This document shows positions 23,189 to 34,391 of a stretch of DNA of 64,000 nucleotides, piece after piece (positions within the stretch are counted from its first letter, which is position 1; the number at the start of each line of letters is the position of its first letter). Where the stretch lies: positions 309,821 to 373,820 of the forward strand of contig JAKUHH010000108.1 in the NCBI GenBank assembly GCA_022701365.1, read 5' to 3'. The DNA is from Mycocentrospora acerina (Eukaryota; Ascomycota; Dothideomycetes; Pleosporales). The notes beneath the pieces are model-generated. The model was not told the DNA's origin. It searched no databases and saw only the letters and a list, made by a program, of their open reading frames with translations. A program made the position numbers and the translations under genes.

Positions 23189-25149
23189 GGTGAGAGGACA
23201 GACGGCCGCGTGTTATGGCCAAGCTTGACGCGTCAGACTAGACACCTCTTGCAGCAAATTCTTCACAATGGTCAGCCAGAGCTCGTCAAAGGACCAGACG
23301 TCAGAGCGACAGTTGTTTGAGCGTGTATCAGAATTTTCAGTGTGCGTAATATTGTTAGTCCTCAAAGGCTAATGCCTAGGACAGCTCCAATATATGGGTT
23401 CATCATCACAGGGAGTGGGCGAAGTGAGAGGTACGTACACGTGTGACGAGGAAGCCCCAAGGGTGTCAGTGTCAGTCCTTAGTCCATTGAGGCGACATCA
23501 ATCGCAAGACGATGATGCGATGGGCTGGGGTGCGTGGTTGTGAATATCGCAGTGGAGGCACGAGGTGCCCGTGGAGTGTGGGAGCTGGGATGGAGCTCGC
23601 GAAGTCATAGTGATTTTTATTACGCTTACTAATCGGGCGCACCAAGACTAAGCCGCGCCTGGAATAGCATACTGGCTCTCGACCGATTTCGGACGTGAGG
23701 GGTCGACGTTGGACATTCACCACACCTGGTCTCTGGACGCTGGACGCTGGACGCCGGACGTGCTGCTTGCGCTGGGAGGCGTTCCTCGTGGGCCCAAGCC
23801 AGATTCGAGGCACGCAGGATCTGAAATGAGGCCTGACGGGAGCGTCGGCGGCATTTGGCAAGGCTACCCAGGCCATTGTGCTCTCCCGCCCGCAGAGCCC
23901 TGGGCGAGTAGCTTGGTTCGACGTCGCGGTGCTGGGTGGTGCTGCCACGGGCATGGCCATGGGCGAGGGCGAGGGCGAGGGGCCATGGGCGATTGGCGAC
24001 TGACAGCTGCCACGGGTGTTGCTGCCCTACGCACCGCAGCGCAGTTCGTGCACTTACTTGGCCCCGTGATGGCCCTCGGCTGCCGTCTCCAAGGAACGTC
24101 CTCGAAGGCCGCGGGCGGGCGTGCTGAGGCGGGCACGCCATTGGCCTTGTTCAAGCCTAGCGACGCCCTCACCTGAAACATGCTAGAGAAAAAGCAGCGG
24201 CGTCGGTTCGCCCAGGGCACTGGCGGGCAGCGCAGAGCCGCCAGAGCACCGCCCTCGTCCCTGCTGCGCGCGGCCATGTCGCCCACCCGCGCTGTGCTGC
24301 TCAGGCCGGGCGTGCAGCGGGTCGTGTCTTGCTTGACGGTGCCCTCCTCGCGCACAGCAGGGCAGGCCGAGGCGCTCGCTGACTGCGCGCCCCAGTCTGA
24401 AACGGTGCAACGGCGCGTCGACCTGCCCCCGCCGCATCGAGATAAAAATAGCCGTGTGCATTGTGCCTTGTGTCGACATCCAGCACCTCGCGCTGCCGGC
24501 AGCCATCCTTTACCCGGCCACCCAGCACCCAGCACCCAGCACCCAGCTCCCAGCTCCCGGCTCCCAGCTCCCAGCGCCAGGCCCCAAGCTCACCGCAACT
24601 GCGCCGGCCCATCCAGCTCTCCGCCGTGCCGCATCGAGCGTCGAGGCCATTGCACTGCTTGCGCGATCCGCTGGCCGTTCACTGGGCACGTGTTAGCGCC
24701 AGGCGAACTCCCCACACCCCGGCGAGCGCTTCTCCAGCCGCTGTAGACGGCTGCAAATATCTTCACCCTCACCCTCCTGCCTCGCTCCAGCCGGGCGCTT
24801 CCTTTGCAGCCCAGAGTCCTTCCAGAAGCCCGCAGGCGCTACCCGTCGTGCCCGCCCAAACACGGCCTCGCTGCGCACTCGGTCGCATCCGCCCCTCGCG
24901 TTCGCTCTCTCCAGCGCGCTCCCATTCGAGCCTGCCAGGTGCGCGCCTCGTGCGCTGGCGACTCGTGAGGTTGTGCTCTTGCTGCTGTCGAGTGCTCCCG
25001 TTTCCCTTTCCCTTTCCGTTTCACTCGCTGTTTCTGCAAACACAACCCCCACCTCTCGCGCGTGGCCCTGGACCCCAGCGCTGCACCGCCCAACACAGCA
25101 GCACCCAGCACCCACCACCCACTCCCCCATATAACCCGTCCCGCCTCGC
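23189..25149. other. GC-rich divergent intergenic region, SSU72 / SH3
   Basis: Nearly 2 kb with very high GC from about 23.7 to 25.1 kb. Several overlapping open frames of 100-230 codons on both strands translate to Pro/Ser/Ala/Arg low-complexity sequence and overlap one another, so none is called. The stretch contains GGACGC(T/C) repeats near 23744-23760, GGGCGA repeats near 23960-23985 and a heptamer repeat at 24520-24577. It probably holds the promoter and 5' UTR of the SH3 gene. Confidence 0.6.
24520..24577. repeat. CCCAGCW heptamer tandem repeat
   Basis: About eight copies of a seven-nucleotide unit (CCCAGCA drifting to CCCAGCT and one CCCGGCT), 570-630 nt upstream of the SH3-gene start. 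Confidence 0.85.
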
Positions 25150-26679
25150 ATGACCAGCACTGCTGCCGCCCCAGATTCCCCCGTCGCCTTGCGCCAAGTG
25201 CACCACATAGCTGAGGGGGTTGTCATTCGAGGGCCTCGCACAGACACAGCCATGGCCGCCGACGTGCTGTCACGCCGCAGCGAGCCTGTCCCTGTGGCCT
25301 CCTTGGGCACAAACCGCACCTCGCTGCCCCCACTCGTCACCTCCCCGCCTTCCAAGGCGAAGCTCGAGCGGGCAAGCTCATATGCGAACAAGCGCATGTC
25401 CACCCTGTCCACCATCTCCAACACATCCAACACGCAGCAATCGGTGCGCTCGCGCCCCCAGTCGACCGCCTTCCCCGTCTTCCACTCGAGCCTTCCCTAC
25501 TCGCTCGTCCGCGACTTCGCCTACGACGCATTGCACCCGCTCTTCTACGGGCCCCTTCCAGAGCCGCCCTCGGACATTTCAACGCCAGGCAGCGAAAAGA
25601 GCCGGAGACTCTCGGACCCTCCACCAGTCCCATGGCGCAGCGACCGCGGAGCCTTGTCAGCCAGCACAAGTGAATCAGGCGAACAGCTCCCGCAGACGTC
25701 CTTTGCAGATGGGCCGCCATACAGCGAAGACGACGACATTTCGAGTCCCATAGTCACCAGCCACCACGGCGCGCGACACAAGAAGCACAAGTCAAACACG
25801 GTCGACTTTGACCACACTCGAGGACGGCGAGGCTACCCGGAAGAGTACCGACGTGGCTCATTAGTCGACTCTCATGGCGAAGGGGGTCGAGGCTTCCCTG
25901 TTGGTGACATCAACGACGCTGCCAATGGCTCTAGCAGCGAGTACATTACATATCCTCCCGAATCTTCCAGCCTGAGTGTGCCTGTGGGCGCGTCACGACG
26001 GGACTCGCACTTTGCGGCTATACTGCCCCCCCGCACATATGCTGACGAAGAAGGGCCTCCGTATGACTCGGATGATGACATGTCAGAGCCAGAAGATTAT
26101 CCCCTCGACGATAGCCGCTTCTCGCGGGACTACCAGTTCACTATTGCCTCGCCTGACGAGGAGATGCACGGCAAAGCAGTTGCGCTCTTCGACTTTGCTC
26201 GAGAAAACGACAACGAATTGCCTCTTGTAGAAGGGCAGGTCATCTTGGTCTCCTACCGCCACGGCCAGGGCTGGCTTGTTGCACAGGACCCCAAGACTGG
26301 TGAAAGTGGTCTCGTGCCCGAGGAATACGTGAGACTGCTGCGCGACATTGAAGGCGGCTGGAACGGGCTCATGAATGGTAGCATACAAGCTCAAATGCAA
26401 TCGCATGAAAAAGATGCTGGCCTGGAAAGTCTGCTCAGTCCTGTATCGACAGGCCCGGAATCCAAGACACCGACACAGGCTGAGCACTCGCAGAACTATG
26501 CCCCAGTTATATCAACATTTTCCACGAGCCACAAAGATCTCGAGCCTTACCCCAAGGAGAGGCTCAGCACGCCGACAAACCCTGAAGGAGGGAGTTTTGG
26601 AAAGGCGAGAGAAGGGGGGGCTATGGAAGGAGTAGAAACAACACCTGAACCTTCTTCGTCTGGGCGGCAGAACCCGTGA
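25150..26679 (+). CDS. SH3-domain adaptor, Nbp2/Skb5-like
   Basis: Intronless 509-residue protein. Most is Ser/Pro-rich and probably disordered. A single SH3 domain sits at about residues 340-395: the ALFDF start, the ENDNELPL RT-loop, HGQGWLVA, and GLVPEEYV at the end. The combination HGQGW plus VPEEYV is typical of the Nbp2 (budding yeast) / Skb5 (fission yeast) family, which recruits PP2C phosphatases or PAK kinases to MAP-kinase pathways. The yeast proteins are much shorter; long disordered flanks are common in filamentous fungi. An acidic region (DEEGPPYDSDDDMSEPEDYP) lies just before the domain. The start is the first ATG of the frame after an upstream stop-rich stretch. Role assignment is by domain similarity. 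Confidence 0.88.
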   Translation: MTSTAAAPDSPVALRQVHHIAEGVVIRGPRTDTAMAADVLSRRSEPVPVASLGTNRTSLPPLVTSPPSKAKLERASSYANKRMSTLSTISNTSNTQQSVRSRPQSTAFPVFHSSLPYSLVRDFAYDALHPLFYGPLPEPPSDISTPGSEKSRRLSDPPPVPWRSDRGALSASTSESGEQLPQTSFADGPPYSEDDDISSPIVTSHHGARHKKHKSNTVDFDHTRGRRGYPEEYRRGSLVDSHGEGGRGFPVGDINDAANGSSSEYITYPPESSSLSVPVGASRRDSHFAAILPPRTYADEEGPPYDSDDDMSEPEDYPLDDSRFSRDYQFTIASPDEEMHGKAVALFDFARENDNELPLVEGQVILVSYRHGQGWLVAQDPKTGESGLVPEEYVRLLRDIEGGWNGLMNGSIQAQMQSHEKDAGLESLLSPVSTGPESKTPTQAEHSQNYAPVISTFSTSHKDLEPYPKERLSTPTNPEGGSFGKAREGGAMEGVETTPEPSSSGRQNP

Positions 26680-27380
26680 TTTTACGAGGTTCTGTGCGCC
26701 TGATACCGACTTTTCTTTCCATTTGGAATCTATCCTGAAAACGCCTGTGCTTTTTCTCAGAGCACACACGGGCTGTATTCTCTTCTTTGCATATTCACGA
26801 CATTCGCTTCACCAACATGTCTTATCCGGTCAGCCTTTATCGTTGCATCATCTTGGCGTTTTCCGCAAAGGATGGGGTTCTTTCTCGACAGACTGTCGCT
26901 ACTGCATTACTACTACTACCACCACCAAGGAGGTGGTATCGTATGGTTCTTCTTCTTCTTCGTCTTCTTCTTCCTCTTCTTCTTTTTGTGATTCTTGTGG
27001 GAGTAAGTAGGCTACACGGAGGCGATGGCGAGCGAACTAATGGGTGGCTCTTTGTAGTTGTATAGTGTGTGTTTTTTTTTCTTTCTTGACGACGAGGCGA
27101 GGGTATTACGATACCGCGCCCTACGATGATGATGGATACCTCGGGATGTGTATGGGCAGTACTGGGATGGGAAATACGTGCTGCTACCGTGTGTACTTGT
27201 CGTACACACATGGCACGGAGAATAAGAATGAATTCGAGACTGAAGCGCACGTGATACGATTCCCCCACTGTCTGTTGTTGTTGTTGTTGTTGCCTGGTCG
27301 TGATTGAAATTCGTGCTTGTGTTGTGTTGTGTTGCCTCCGCTATCCATCTCGCCTACTCTACTTTACAGCCTCACAAATA

Positions 27381-27407
27381 CACCACCACCACCACCACCA
27401 CCACCAC
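27381..27407. repeat. (CAC)n microsatellite
   Basis: Nine trinucleotide copies in the convergent intergenic region. Confidence 0.9.
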
Positions 27408-27637
27408 TCGTGCCCAAAAATTACCATGCCCATCTCATGTCGTACAGCGACAGACTACATGCGCGGATGAATCCCAGGACGATGCATACATCAAAGCTAT
27501 GATAACAACGAGTGGGACATTCGGATTTATACTGACTCTTCACTTTATATATACATAAGTGTATATATGTAAATATATGCTACGGGAATGGCGGATGGTG
27601 TGTTGAAGCGGCAAAGGGGAATTAACCAACCTAGTAA

Positions 27638-27683
27638 GAGTAGTAGAAGAAGAAGAAGAAGAAGAAGAGAGAGAGAGAGAGAG
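27638..27683. repeat. (GAA)n-(GA)n compound microsatellite
   Basis: AGAAG trinucleotide copies run into a GA dinucleotide run; purine-only on the + strand. A second (GAA)n run lies 140 nt further, at 27823-27851, with a 13-G homopolymer between them. Confidence 0.9.
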
Positions 27684-28221
27684 TGACTGGGAAAGGAAAA
27701 GAAAAGACTGAATGAATACGGCGAGTAAAAGGAATCCCGAGGGCGATACAGTGACAGACGATGTTTTGCAACGGGGGGGGGGGGGTTTTTTAAATTTATT
27801 TTACTTCCCCAAGTATCATTTTGACAAGAAGAAGAAGAAGAAGAAGAAGAAAAAAACGAAATAAATAAAAAATTCCTCAACGGAGTAATGGATGGATGAT
27901 ATGGATAAAAGGGGACAAAATGAATTGAATTGCTCATCTCTACCAACTGAATGCTCAATTTAATGTCAGTCCTGTCTACTATCCCAACGCGTGATGACTG
28001 TCTTCACACCCAGTGAAACATCCACACGTTTTCAATTTCGACATCCAAAATATCCGTCGAAACACCTTGAGATCCAGAAAATATTACAAGACAACATCTC
28101 TTGCTAAATGAGCGAAGAGACGTAAAATAAAAACATGGATATCGTAAGCAAAAGCCAGACTAGTTTAACAAGAAAAGAAGTAATACACTGGAAATTTACA
28201 TAAGAAACTGGTCAACGTCAA

Positions 28222-30546
28222 TCACAGCGTTGGTGCTTTCCGCAGCCCATGGCAATAACGAACATGCAACTCGTCGATAAAATGCGAATGACGAATACCT
28301 GGAGGCCTCGCTTGTTGGAAAGTATCGACGGCATCTTGAGCACGATAGCCCAGTCGTTCGATAAGATAGCTTACGAGAAAGAAGCCTGTGCGATTGAAGC
28401 CATAGTGGCAGTGCACGCCAACGAGCCCTTGATTATTCTCATCGCGAATTTTGTCGACAAGACTAATGAATGCTTGAACCTCGTCTCTTAATGGCGGCTG
28501 CTTAGATACAGTGGGAAACTTGTAGTATCTAATGCCGCCGTCCTCAAGTCCCTTAGGATCATACACGGGGTTGTCATGGGAGATGTCGATGACAGCACAA
28601 ATCTTGCCTGCCCATTGTCGAGCGACCACAGTAGGTGTGTGCTTTTCGTCAACTTCACGAAGCGTCTTCATAGCGCGGAAGACATTGGCAATAGGTGGCG
28701 AGACTGGCTGAACAGCTTTCCACTTCTCGAGGTTCTTGACATCCCATTTCCCTTCTGTCGAGAGGTATTGAAGTTGCCATCCCAGAGAGAGACGAGGATC
28801 GATATGATCTGCAAGAAAGCTGCCGATAAGACCAGACATGATGCGTGATGTGGATGGTGCGAATAGCAACGAGTGAGCCGCAGGCTTAGGCATGATTGCT
28901 GTTTTTACCACAAGCCGGCGTTGGTGTGGTGATGACTCTGTGCAGGTAGACGTGGTGATATTAGCTTCAGTAGATACCTGCGTGATGGTAGTTACTTCAT
29001 TGGTGGAACTGCCTTCGATTTGAACAAGATCTTCGTCAATGGTAGATGTTGCTGGTGAGTCGAAGGTATCGGCATCATCATCATCAAACTTAGGAAAGTC
29101 GCGAGCATCAATGCCCGAATCTTGGTGTTTCCGTTGCGACAGTGTTGGGTCGACCAATGCTGGATCGAAAGGCGCAGCCGCGATCGGTAGGCTAGCCTTC
29201 TCGCTCGGTGGTTGAATGGCGGATACGTCTCTTCCAAGAAAGTCAACGATGCGCTTCACGTTTATAGCTGGCGTAACATGATCATTTTCTCCAGCCGCAA
29301 GGAAAACAGGAATGTCCAATCCTGACCACGTCTCCCTTCCCGGGAGGCCGCCACTAGGAAGATCATCAGCATAGCTTGGACACATGCCACGCGCCATCCG
29401 TTGCCAAACTGCGGTTCGGCTCTGCTGATTGAAACGTAATTGGAGCCTTTTCGTCTCTTTCTCCGCGTCTGGCCCTGTCATACGTAGCACACTCGCGCTA
29501 TCGAGCCCTCCTCTTCGATCCCACTTTCTGAATAGATCAAACAATATAGTTGGCAATGATGCAACACGATTCAGTGTTTTGACTTGATCTTTTGTTGGAG
29601 GATCCGCCTTAGGACAGATTGCGACCAGTCCACTAACATGCTGTGAAAGAAGATGCGCATGTGGAGACGACGATGAGGCTAATAATGCAGCAAGTGAACA
29701 CCCCATACTATGACCAACGAGAATAACAGTCTGGCCTTCGCGAGCAGCACGATGCTCCTCAATTGCAACAGCAAGAAGCTGCACCAGGGCATCCGTAGAG
29801 TATGCGTTCCAGGCCTTGGGCTCAAAGGAAGATAGACCACAGCCTGGCAGATCAATGGCTAGACATGAAGCAATGTTAGAGAGACTAAGTAGGATGGGGT
29901 TGAACTGCGCAATTGAGCCTCCGAGACCGTGAACGAAGACCAATAATGGAACAGGACATGGCTCTCTCGGAAGTTTGGCATTCTGGGGATGTGGTCGGTA
30001 GAAAGTCCGAATGCCAGGATATGTGAAGCCAGAAGACGATACTACATAGGACTTAATAATTGAATGCTTCTTCAATAGGCCAGGATCAGTTATGGCGGCA
30101 TCGTCTGTGTAGCGTCAGTGACAAAGACACCATACGGCGGATCCACAGGAGATCGGCCCACGTGCTGCGGATCCACAGGGGAAGCACCTACCAGTAGCAG
30201 TGTCAAAATTGTGCTGTGAGTCAACAACATAGGAAGCAGACTTCCCTCTCTTGCTTCGTTGGGCCCCTACCCAGAGCGCAGATCCTATGCCACACAATGC
30301 CGTCAATTTGACCATACCAACGACCGCCGAGGTTATCAAGTCGCCGTGATATACAAAAGGATTCAAAAAAATAATGAGACGGTAAGCTGTGTTTCTTATA
30401 GTCTGCCAGAACGTCCAGTCGATGGCGGTCTGTGACACTTGATCGTGGGTCGTGCCAGTAAAAGAGGTCCTAAGCAGCTGAATAAGAGCCTGTGGAAGAC
30501 GCAACGTGCCGTTCTGAGACGACCAAGGACGCGAATAAGGCTCCAT
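28222..30546 (-). CDS. alpha/beta-hydrolase fused to capping-enzyme/PIR1-like cysteine phosphatase
   Basis: Predicted 745-residue two-enzyme protein. Exons on the minus strand: 30192..30546 and 28222..30104; one 87-nt GT-AG intron, with Asp119 split by it. Order of parts: a hydrophobic N-terminal region with likely membrane helices (about 50-95); an alpha/beta-hydrolase with oxyanion HG (177-178), nucleophile elbow GHSMG (Ser251), acid Asp393 (GENDHVTP) and His529 (AAHSLL); an acidic disordered insert (about 411-516) between the acid and the His; then a dual-specificity-type phosphatase (about 612-740) with HCHYGFNRTG (Cys684, Arg690). The phosphatase loop HCxxGxNRTG and the later QARPPGI resemble the RNA 5'-triphosphatase branch (metazoan capping enzyme, PIR1/DUSP11). 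Both sites look complete. The substrate is unknown; a lipid or phospholipid role is equally open. Confidence 0.88.
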
Positions 30547-32196
30547 CTCTCTTCGCGTGCCCCAGCACTGAATGTATATTCAACGAGACGTGGAGGTGCC
30601 AACGTGTGGACGTCAATGCGTACGACCCTCGCACAATTGCAGCCAATGGTATCGAGAAAGGCGATGCGTGCTCTGGTGTTTGGCGAAGAGAAGCTTACCC
30701 GTAGGAGTATATGCGCACACGCTGGGGTACACAGCGAATGCGCTGCTACGAGGAGACGTACGCGGGATGCAAGCGGAGGCTTTGTGCGCTGCGTGAGAGG
30801 CGCATGTTGAGAAGCAATATGAGACGAGAGAAGGCGCAATGTAGCCGGTGACGGTGGCTAAAAAAAACGCGCAAAGCGGGTGCTCACATAGTAAAACACA
30901 AACAGGCGAATGAGTCAATAGCGATGCGCTCTATCTTCGCGCTTCTCATTTTAATTTTCGCACAATTGTTGGAATGATGTCAGTTTGGGCTCTCTCCCGC
31001 AGCGTGGGCGGAAGGGGCGCCGCAGCGCAACGGCTTGGCATGGTTGGCAGGGAAGCTCTCATCGAACTCCTCTCCCCTGAACATCATTTCGACTTGGCTT
31101 GACATGATTATTCGAGTGATAAGCGACAGTCAGCCGTTGTTCATCACGAGCGTTGACCCTTTCAACTCCTGATTCCCCATGTCTATTCGAGGTCTTTAGC
31201 GTCAGCAATCAAGCAGCGATCATGATGTCTGACAACCGTCGCAGCCCCGTCACTTGAGGCCTCATTTGACAAAAACGTTTTGTGTGCACCAGCAAACCTC
31301 CAACGATTCCACCATTACAGTTCCTACACAGCTTACTAGTGATCAAAACGACGAACTGTGCTTTCGCGTCAATAGCCGTTTGTTCGGTATAGTACTAGCA
31401 TCGGCTCGATAGCTTATCGTGAGTTTCCTTGCGACAACCGACCGTTATCAGAATATGCAGCTTCCTGCCGGCAATTTCTGTAGGAATGCTGCATGTCGCC
31501 AATTCTGCCGATGCGTCGCGTCAGATATCACCAGACACTGTTTTACAGGCTGTTCCATGCTCTTGCATCTGTTGACGTTTTTATTGAATGACAGTGCTGC
31601 GGTCATTCCAGTAGAGGGCCCAATTGCTCCGCCGTTGAAGCTTCCGCATTTCGGATGTCGTCACCCCGGTTTTTCACCACATGGAGTCATGCCGCAATCG
31701 CGATTTTCATCGTTGCAGCGCCAACGCTTCGACTTGCGTTAAATATTCGCGCCTCCCAATCGACGTGACTCGACTGTCAAATTCACCAGCGGGCATTGGC
31801 TACATCCCATCACTAACGTAGTGTACTGGGTACGGGAGGGGTAGCCGTTCGGTTGACCCCTCCTTCGCACCAAGCTCCGAGTTGAAGTCAACAGGAGACG
31901 GGGAGACGCCCCACTTGGCAGTCTCTCGGGTTGCTTGAAGTGAGCTAGAAGCTCCCAATTATGCTCATATCCATGTTGTGGGTGTGGCTAGCTGCTGCTT
32001 GGTATCTGTGTCGCTCATCTGTTACCCGTATCTCATCCGACTTGTCCACTGTCTCGCTGTCTCTTTGCTGCTTTCCTCCCTCTAGTCTCTCTGCGTCTCC
32101 TACTGAACGTAACATCAATTACTCATACCTGTTTGCATCTGATACAACAGTTCACCAATTGACCTGCGCATACAATTTCGACCTTGTAGACTCATA
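30547..32196. other. divergent intergenic region, hydrolase-phosphatase / dehydratase
   Basis: About 1.65 kb shared upstream region. No gene is recognised. An open frame at 31961-32197 (78 codons, hydrophobic start) ends exactly on the dehydratase start codon and may act as an upstream ORF. Confidence 0.65.
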
Positions 32197-34391
32197 ATGG
32201 ATCCTCGAAATCTCGAAAAGCAACGCGAGCCAGAGGAGCCGCGCTTCCTCAGTTTTCCCCATCTTCCTGAAGACGCGATGAGAGATGGAAAGCCAGCTCT
32301 GAACAAGTATTCATCAACTCTTACGACTGGCCATAACTTTCCAGGAGCCCAGGTCTGCCGTTCCCAGATGTTTAGTCATGAATCAGACAAATGGCTAACC
32401 GGCGGATGACTGGATAGGCCATGCTGTATGCAGCCGGCGTACCTTCACGAGAAGCGATGAAGACGCAACCGCACGTTGGTATTGCGAGCGTGTGGTGGGA
32501 AGGAAACCCATGCAAGCAAGTACCCCCACGGATATGGCGTCATAACACTAACAGCCTTGCAGTATGCATCGTAAGTTGCCTTGTCTTTGCCCAATTTCAG
32601 CCAATTGCCAGTAGCTGCGAGAATCAACTATATTTGAATACCCGAAGAGCCTCAACATCGCGTGGGGGTCATGTACTGACTACCACAGTACTGGATCTAG
32701 GCAAGGAGATCAAGAAGCATGTCCAAAATGATGAGATGCTGGCATGGCAGTATAATACTGTAGGAGTTTCTGATGGTATCACCATGGGTGGAGAAGGTTT
32801 GTCAGTTCGGGCTCTTGTTCTTTTCTATGTTTGTTGACTTTTACAGGCATGCGATTCTCTCTGCAGACACGTGAGATAATAGCGGACAGTATCGAAACAG
32901 TGACCTGTGCTCAGCATCATGACGCCTGTATTGCGATACCCGGATGTGATAAAAATATGCCAGGAGTGATTATGGCTTTCGCCCGTCATAACCGACCATC
33001 TCTTATGGTCTATGGTGGGTCGATAATGCCAGGGTATTCCGAGACGCTGAAGAAACCAATTAACATCTCAACGTGCTACGAGAAACATGGCGCTTACATC
33101 TACAAAAACTTGCAAAGTGCGGAGGTAGGTAAATTCACGCCAGATGAGATCATGGAAGATATTGAAAAGAACGCATGTCCCGGAGCTGGGGCTTGTGGTG
33201 GCATGTACACGGCAAATACCATGTCGACCTCCATTGAAGGTATGAAAGACTTTGATGAAACCGCAGCCATACATAGTATTTTAACTGTCCACAGCAATGG
33301 GTCTCACTCTACCCAACTCCTCCACAACTCCTGCCGAGTCTCCCGCTAAAATGCGTGAGTGCGCCAAAGCCGCAGCTGCTATCAGAGTTTGTATGGAGAA
33401 GAACATCACACCTTCCAAACTACTCACAAAAGCCTCATTCGAGAACGCGTAAGTGATACTCGTATTTCATTTCACATGGTCTAACATAAGAAGTCTCGTG
33501 ATGATGATGGTTCTCGGCGGTTCCACCAACGCGGTCCTACATCTCCTCGCCATGGCTGGTACAGCCCAAGTGCCTCTCACCCTCGACGACTTCCAACGTG
33601 TCAGCAACAAGATCCCCTTCCTTGCGGATCTCGCTCCTTCAGGCCGTTACTTCGCAGCGGATATGTACGAAATCGGTGGCATGCCTTCTGTAATGAAACT
33701 CCTCGTCGCCGCAGGCCTCCTCGATGGCTCTATCCCCACCGTCACAGGCAAAACCCTTGCCGAAAATATCGCCCCGTATCCTTCTCTCCCCCAGGACCAA
33801 ACTCTCATCCGCGCGCTTGACAACCCTATCAAGCCCACTGGACATATCGAGATTCTGCGCGGGAACCTCGCGCCCGCAGGCGCAGTTGCAAAAATCACTG
33901 GCAAAGAAGGCCTTGTATTCCGCGGCAAAGCAATGGTCTTCGACAAAGAGCACCAACTCGACTCGGCACTCAATCAAGGCCTTATCCCCCGTGGCGAAAA
34001 CATTGTCATCGTAGTCCGCTACGAGGGCCCCAAGGGCGGTCCCGGCATGCCTGAGCAACTCAAAGCCAGCGCTGCAATCATGGGCGCAAAGCTTGACAAC
34101 GTCGCCCTTATCACTGATGGACGGTACAGCGGCGCTAGCCACGGGTTTATCGTCGGTCATATGTGCCCTGAGGCGGCGGTTGGAGGGCCCATTGCTGTGG
34201 TTAGCAACGGAGATATGATTACGATTGACGCGGAAAAGAATAGGATCGATATGGACGTTAGTGATGAGGAGATTGCACAGAGACTGAAGGGATGGACGGC
34301 GCCGAGTATGCCAGTTACAAGGGGCGTGTTGGCGAAGTATGCGAGGTTGGTTGGGGATGCGAGTCACGGTGCAATGACGGATTTGTTTTGA
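32197..34391 (+). CDS. dihydroxy-acid dehydratase (Ilv3/IlvD-type) paralogue
   Basis: Predicted 604-residue iron-sulfur dehydratase. The family converts 2,3-dihydroxy-3-methylbutanoate (or the methylpentanoate) to the 2-oxo acid in valine and isoleucine synthesis. Exons: 32197..32352, 32418..32515, 32563..32570, 32689..32796, 32847..33239, 33295..33448 and 33494..34391. The 8-nt exon, behind a GC-AG intron, restores the invariant NPCNMHLLDLG motif. Cluster ligands Cys84, Cys157 (GCDKNMPG) and Cys240 (GACGGMYTANTMS) are present, the three-Cys pattern linked to [2Fe-2S] members. The Ser-containing RYSGASHGF motif near the C-terminus is intact. The N-terminus (MDPRNLEKQREPEE) is acidic, unlike a mitochondrial presequence, so this may be a cytosolic paralogue rather than the housekeeping Ilv3. 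The segment around 195-215 differs from standard enzymes. Confidence 0.92.
32563..32570 (+). other. 8-nt microexon of the dehydratase gene
   Basis: TATGCATC lies between a 47-nt GC-AG intron (32516-32562, with a CTAAC branch site) and a 118-nt GT-AG intron (32571-32688). It supplies the end of Asn85, all of Met86 and His87, and the first base of Leu88. Confidence 0.85.

Larger units (their letters stand above)
26680..28221. other. convergent intergenic region with many simple repeats
   Basis: About 1.5 kb between two convergent stop codons. It contains (CTT)n near 26946-26985, (CAC)n at 27381-27407, (GAA)n-(GA)n at about 27638-27683, a run of 13 G at 27773-27785 and (GAA)n at 27823-27851. 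No gene is supported. Confidence 0.75.

Noticed and set aside
23629..25433. Several overlapping 100-250-codon open frames on both strands
   Set aside because: High GC removes stop codons; the products are Pro/Arg/Ser/Ala low complexity, overlap each other and contain tandem repeats.
28222..34391. Reading the hydrolase-phosphatase and dehydratase genes as part of a metabolite gene cluster
   Set aside because: No backbone synthase, regulator or transporter lies nearby, and the neighbours (RPS19, SSU72) are housekeeping genes.
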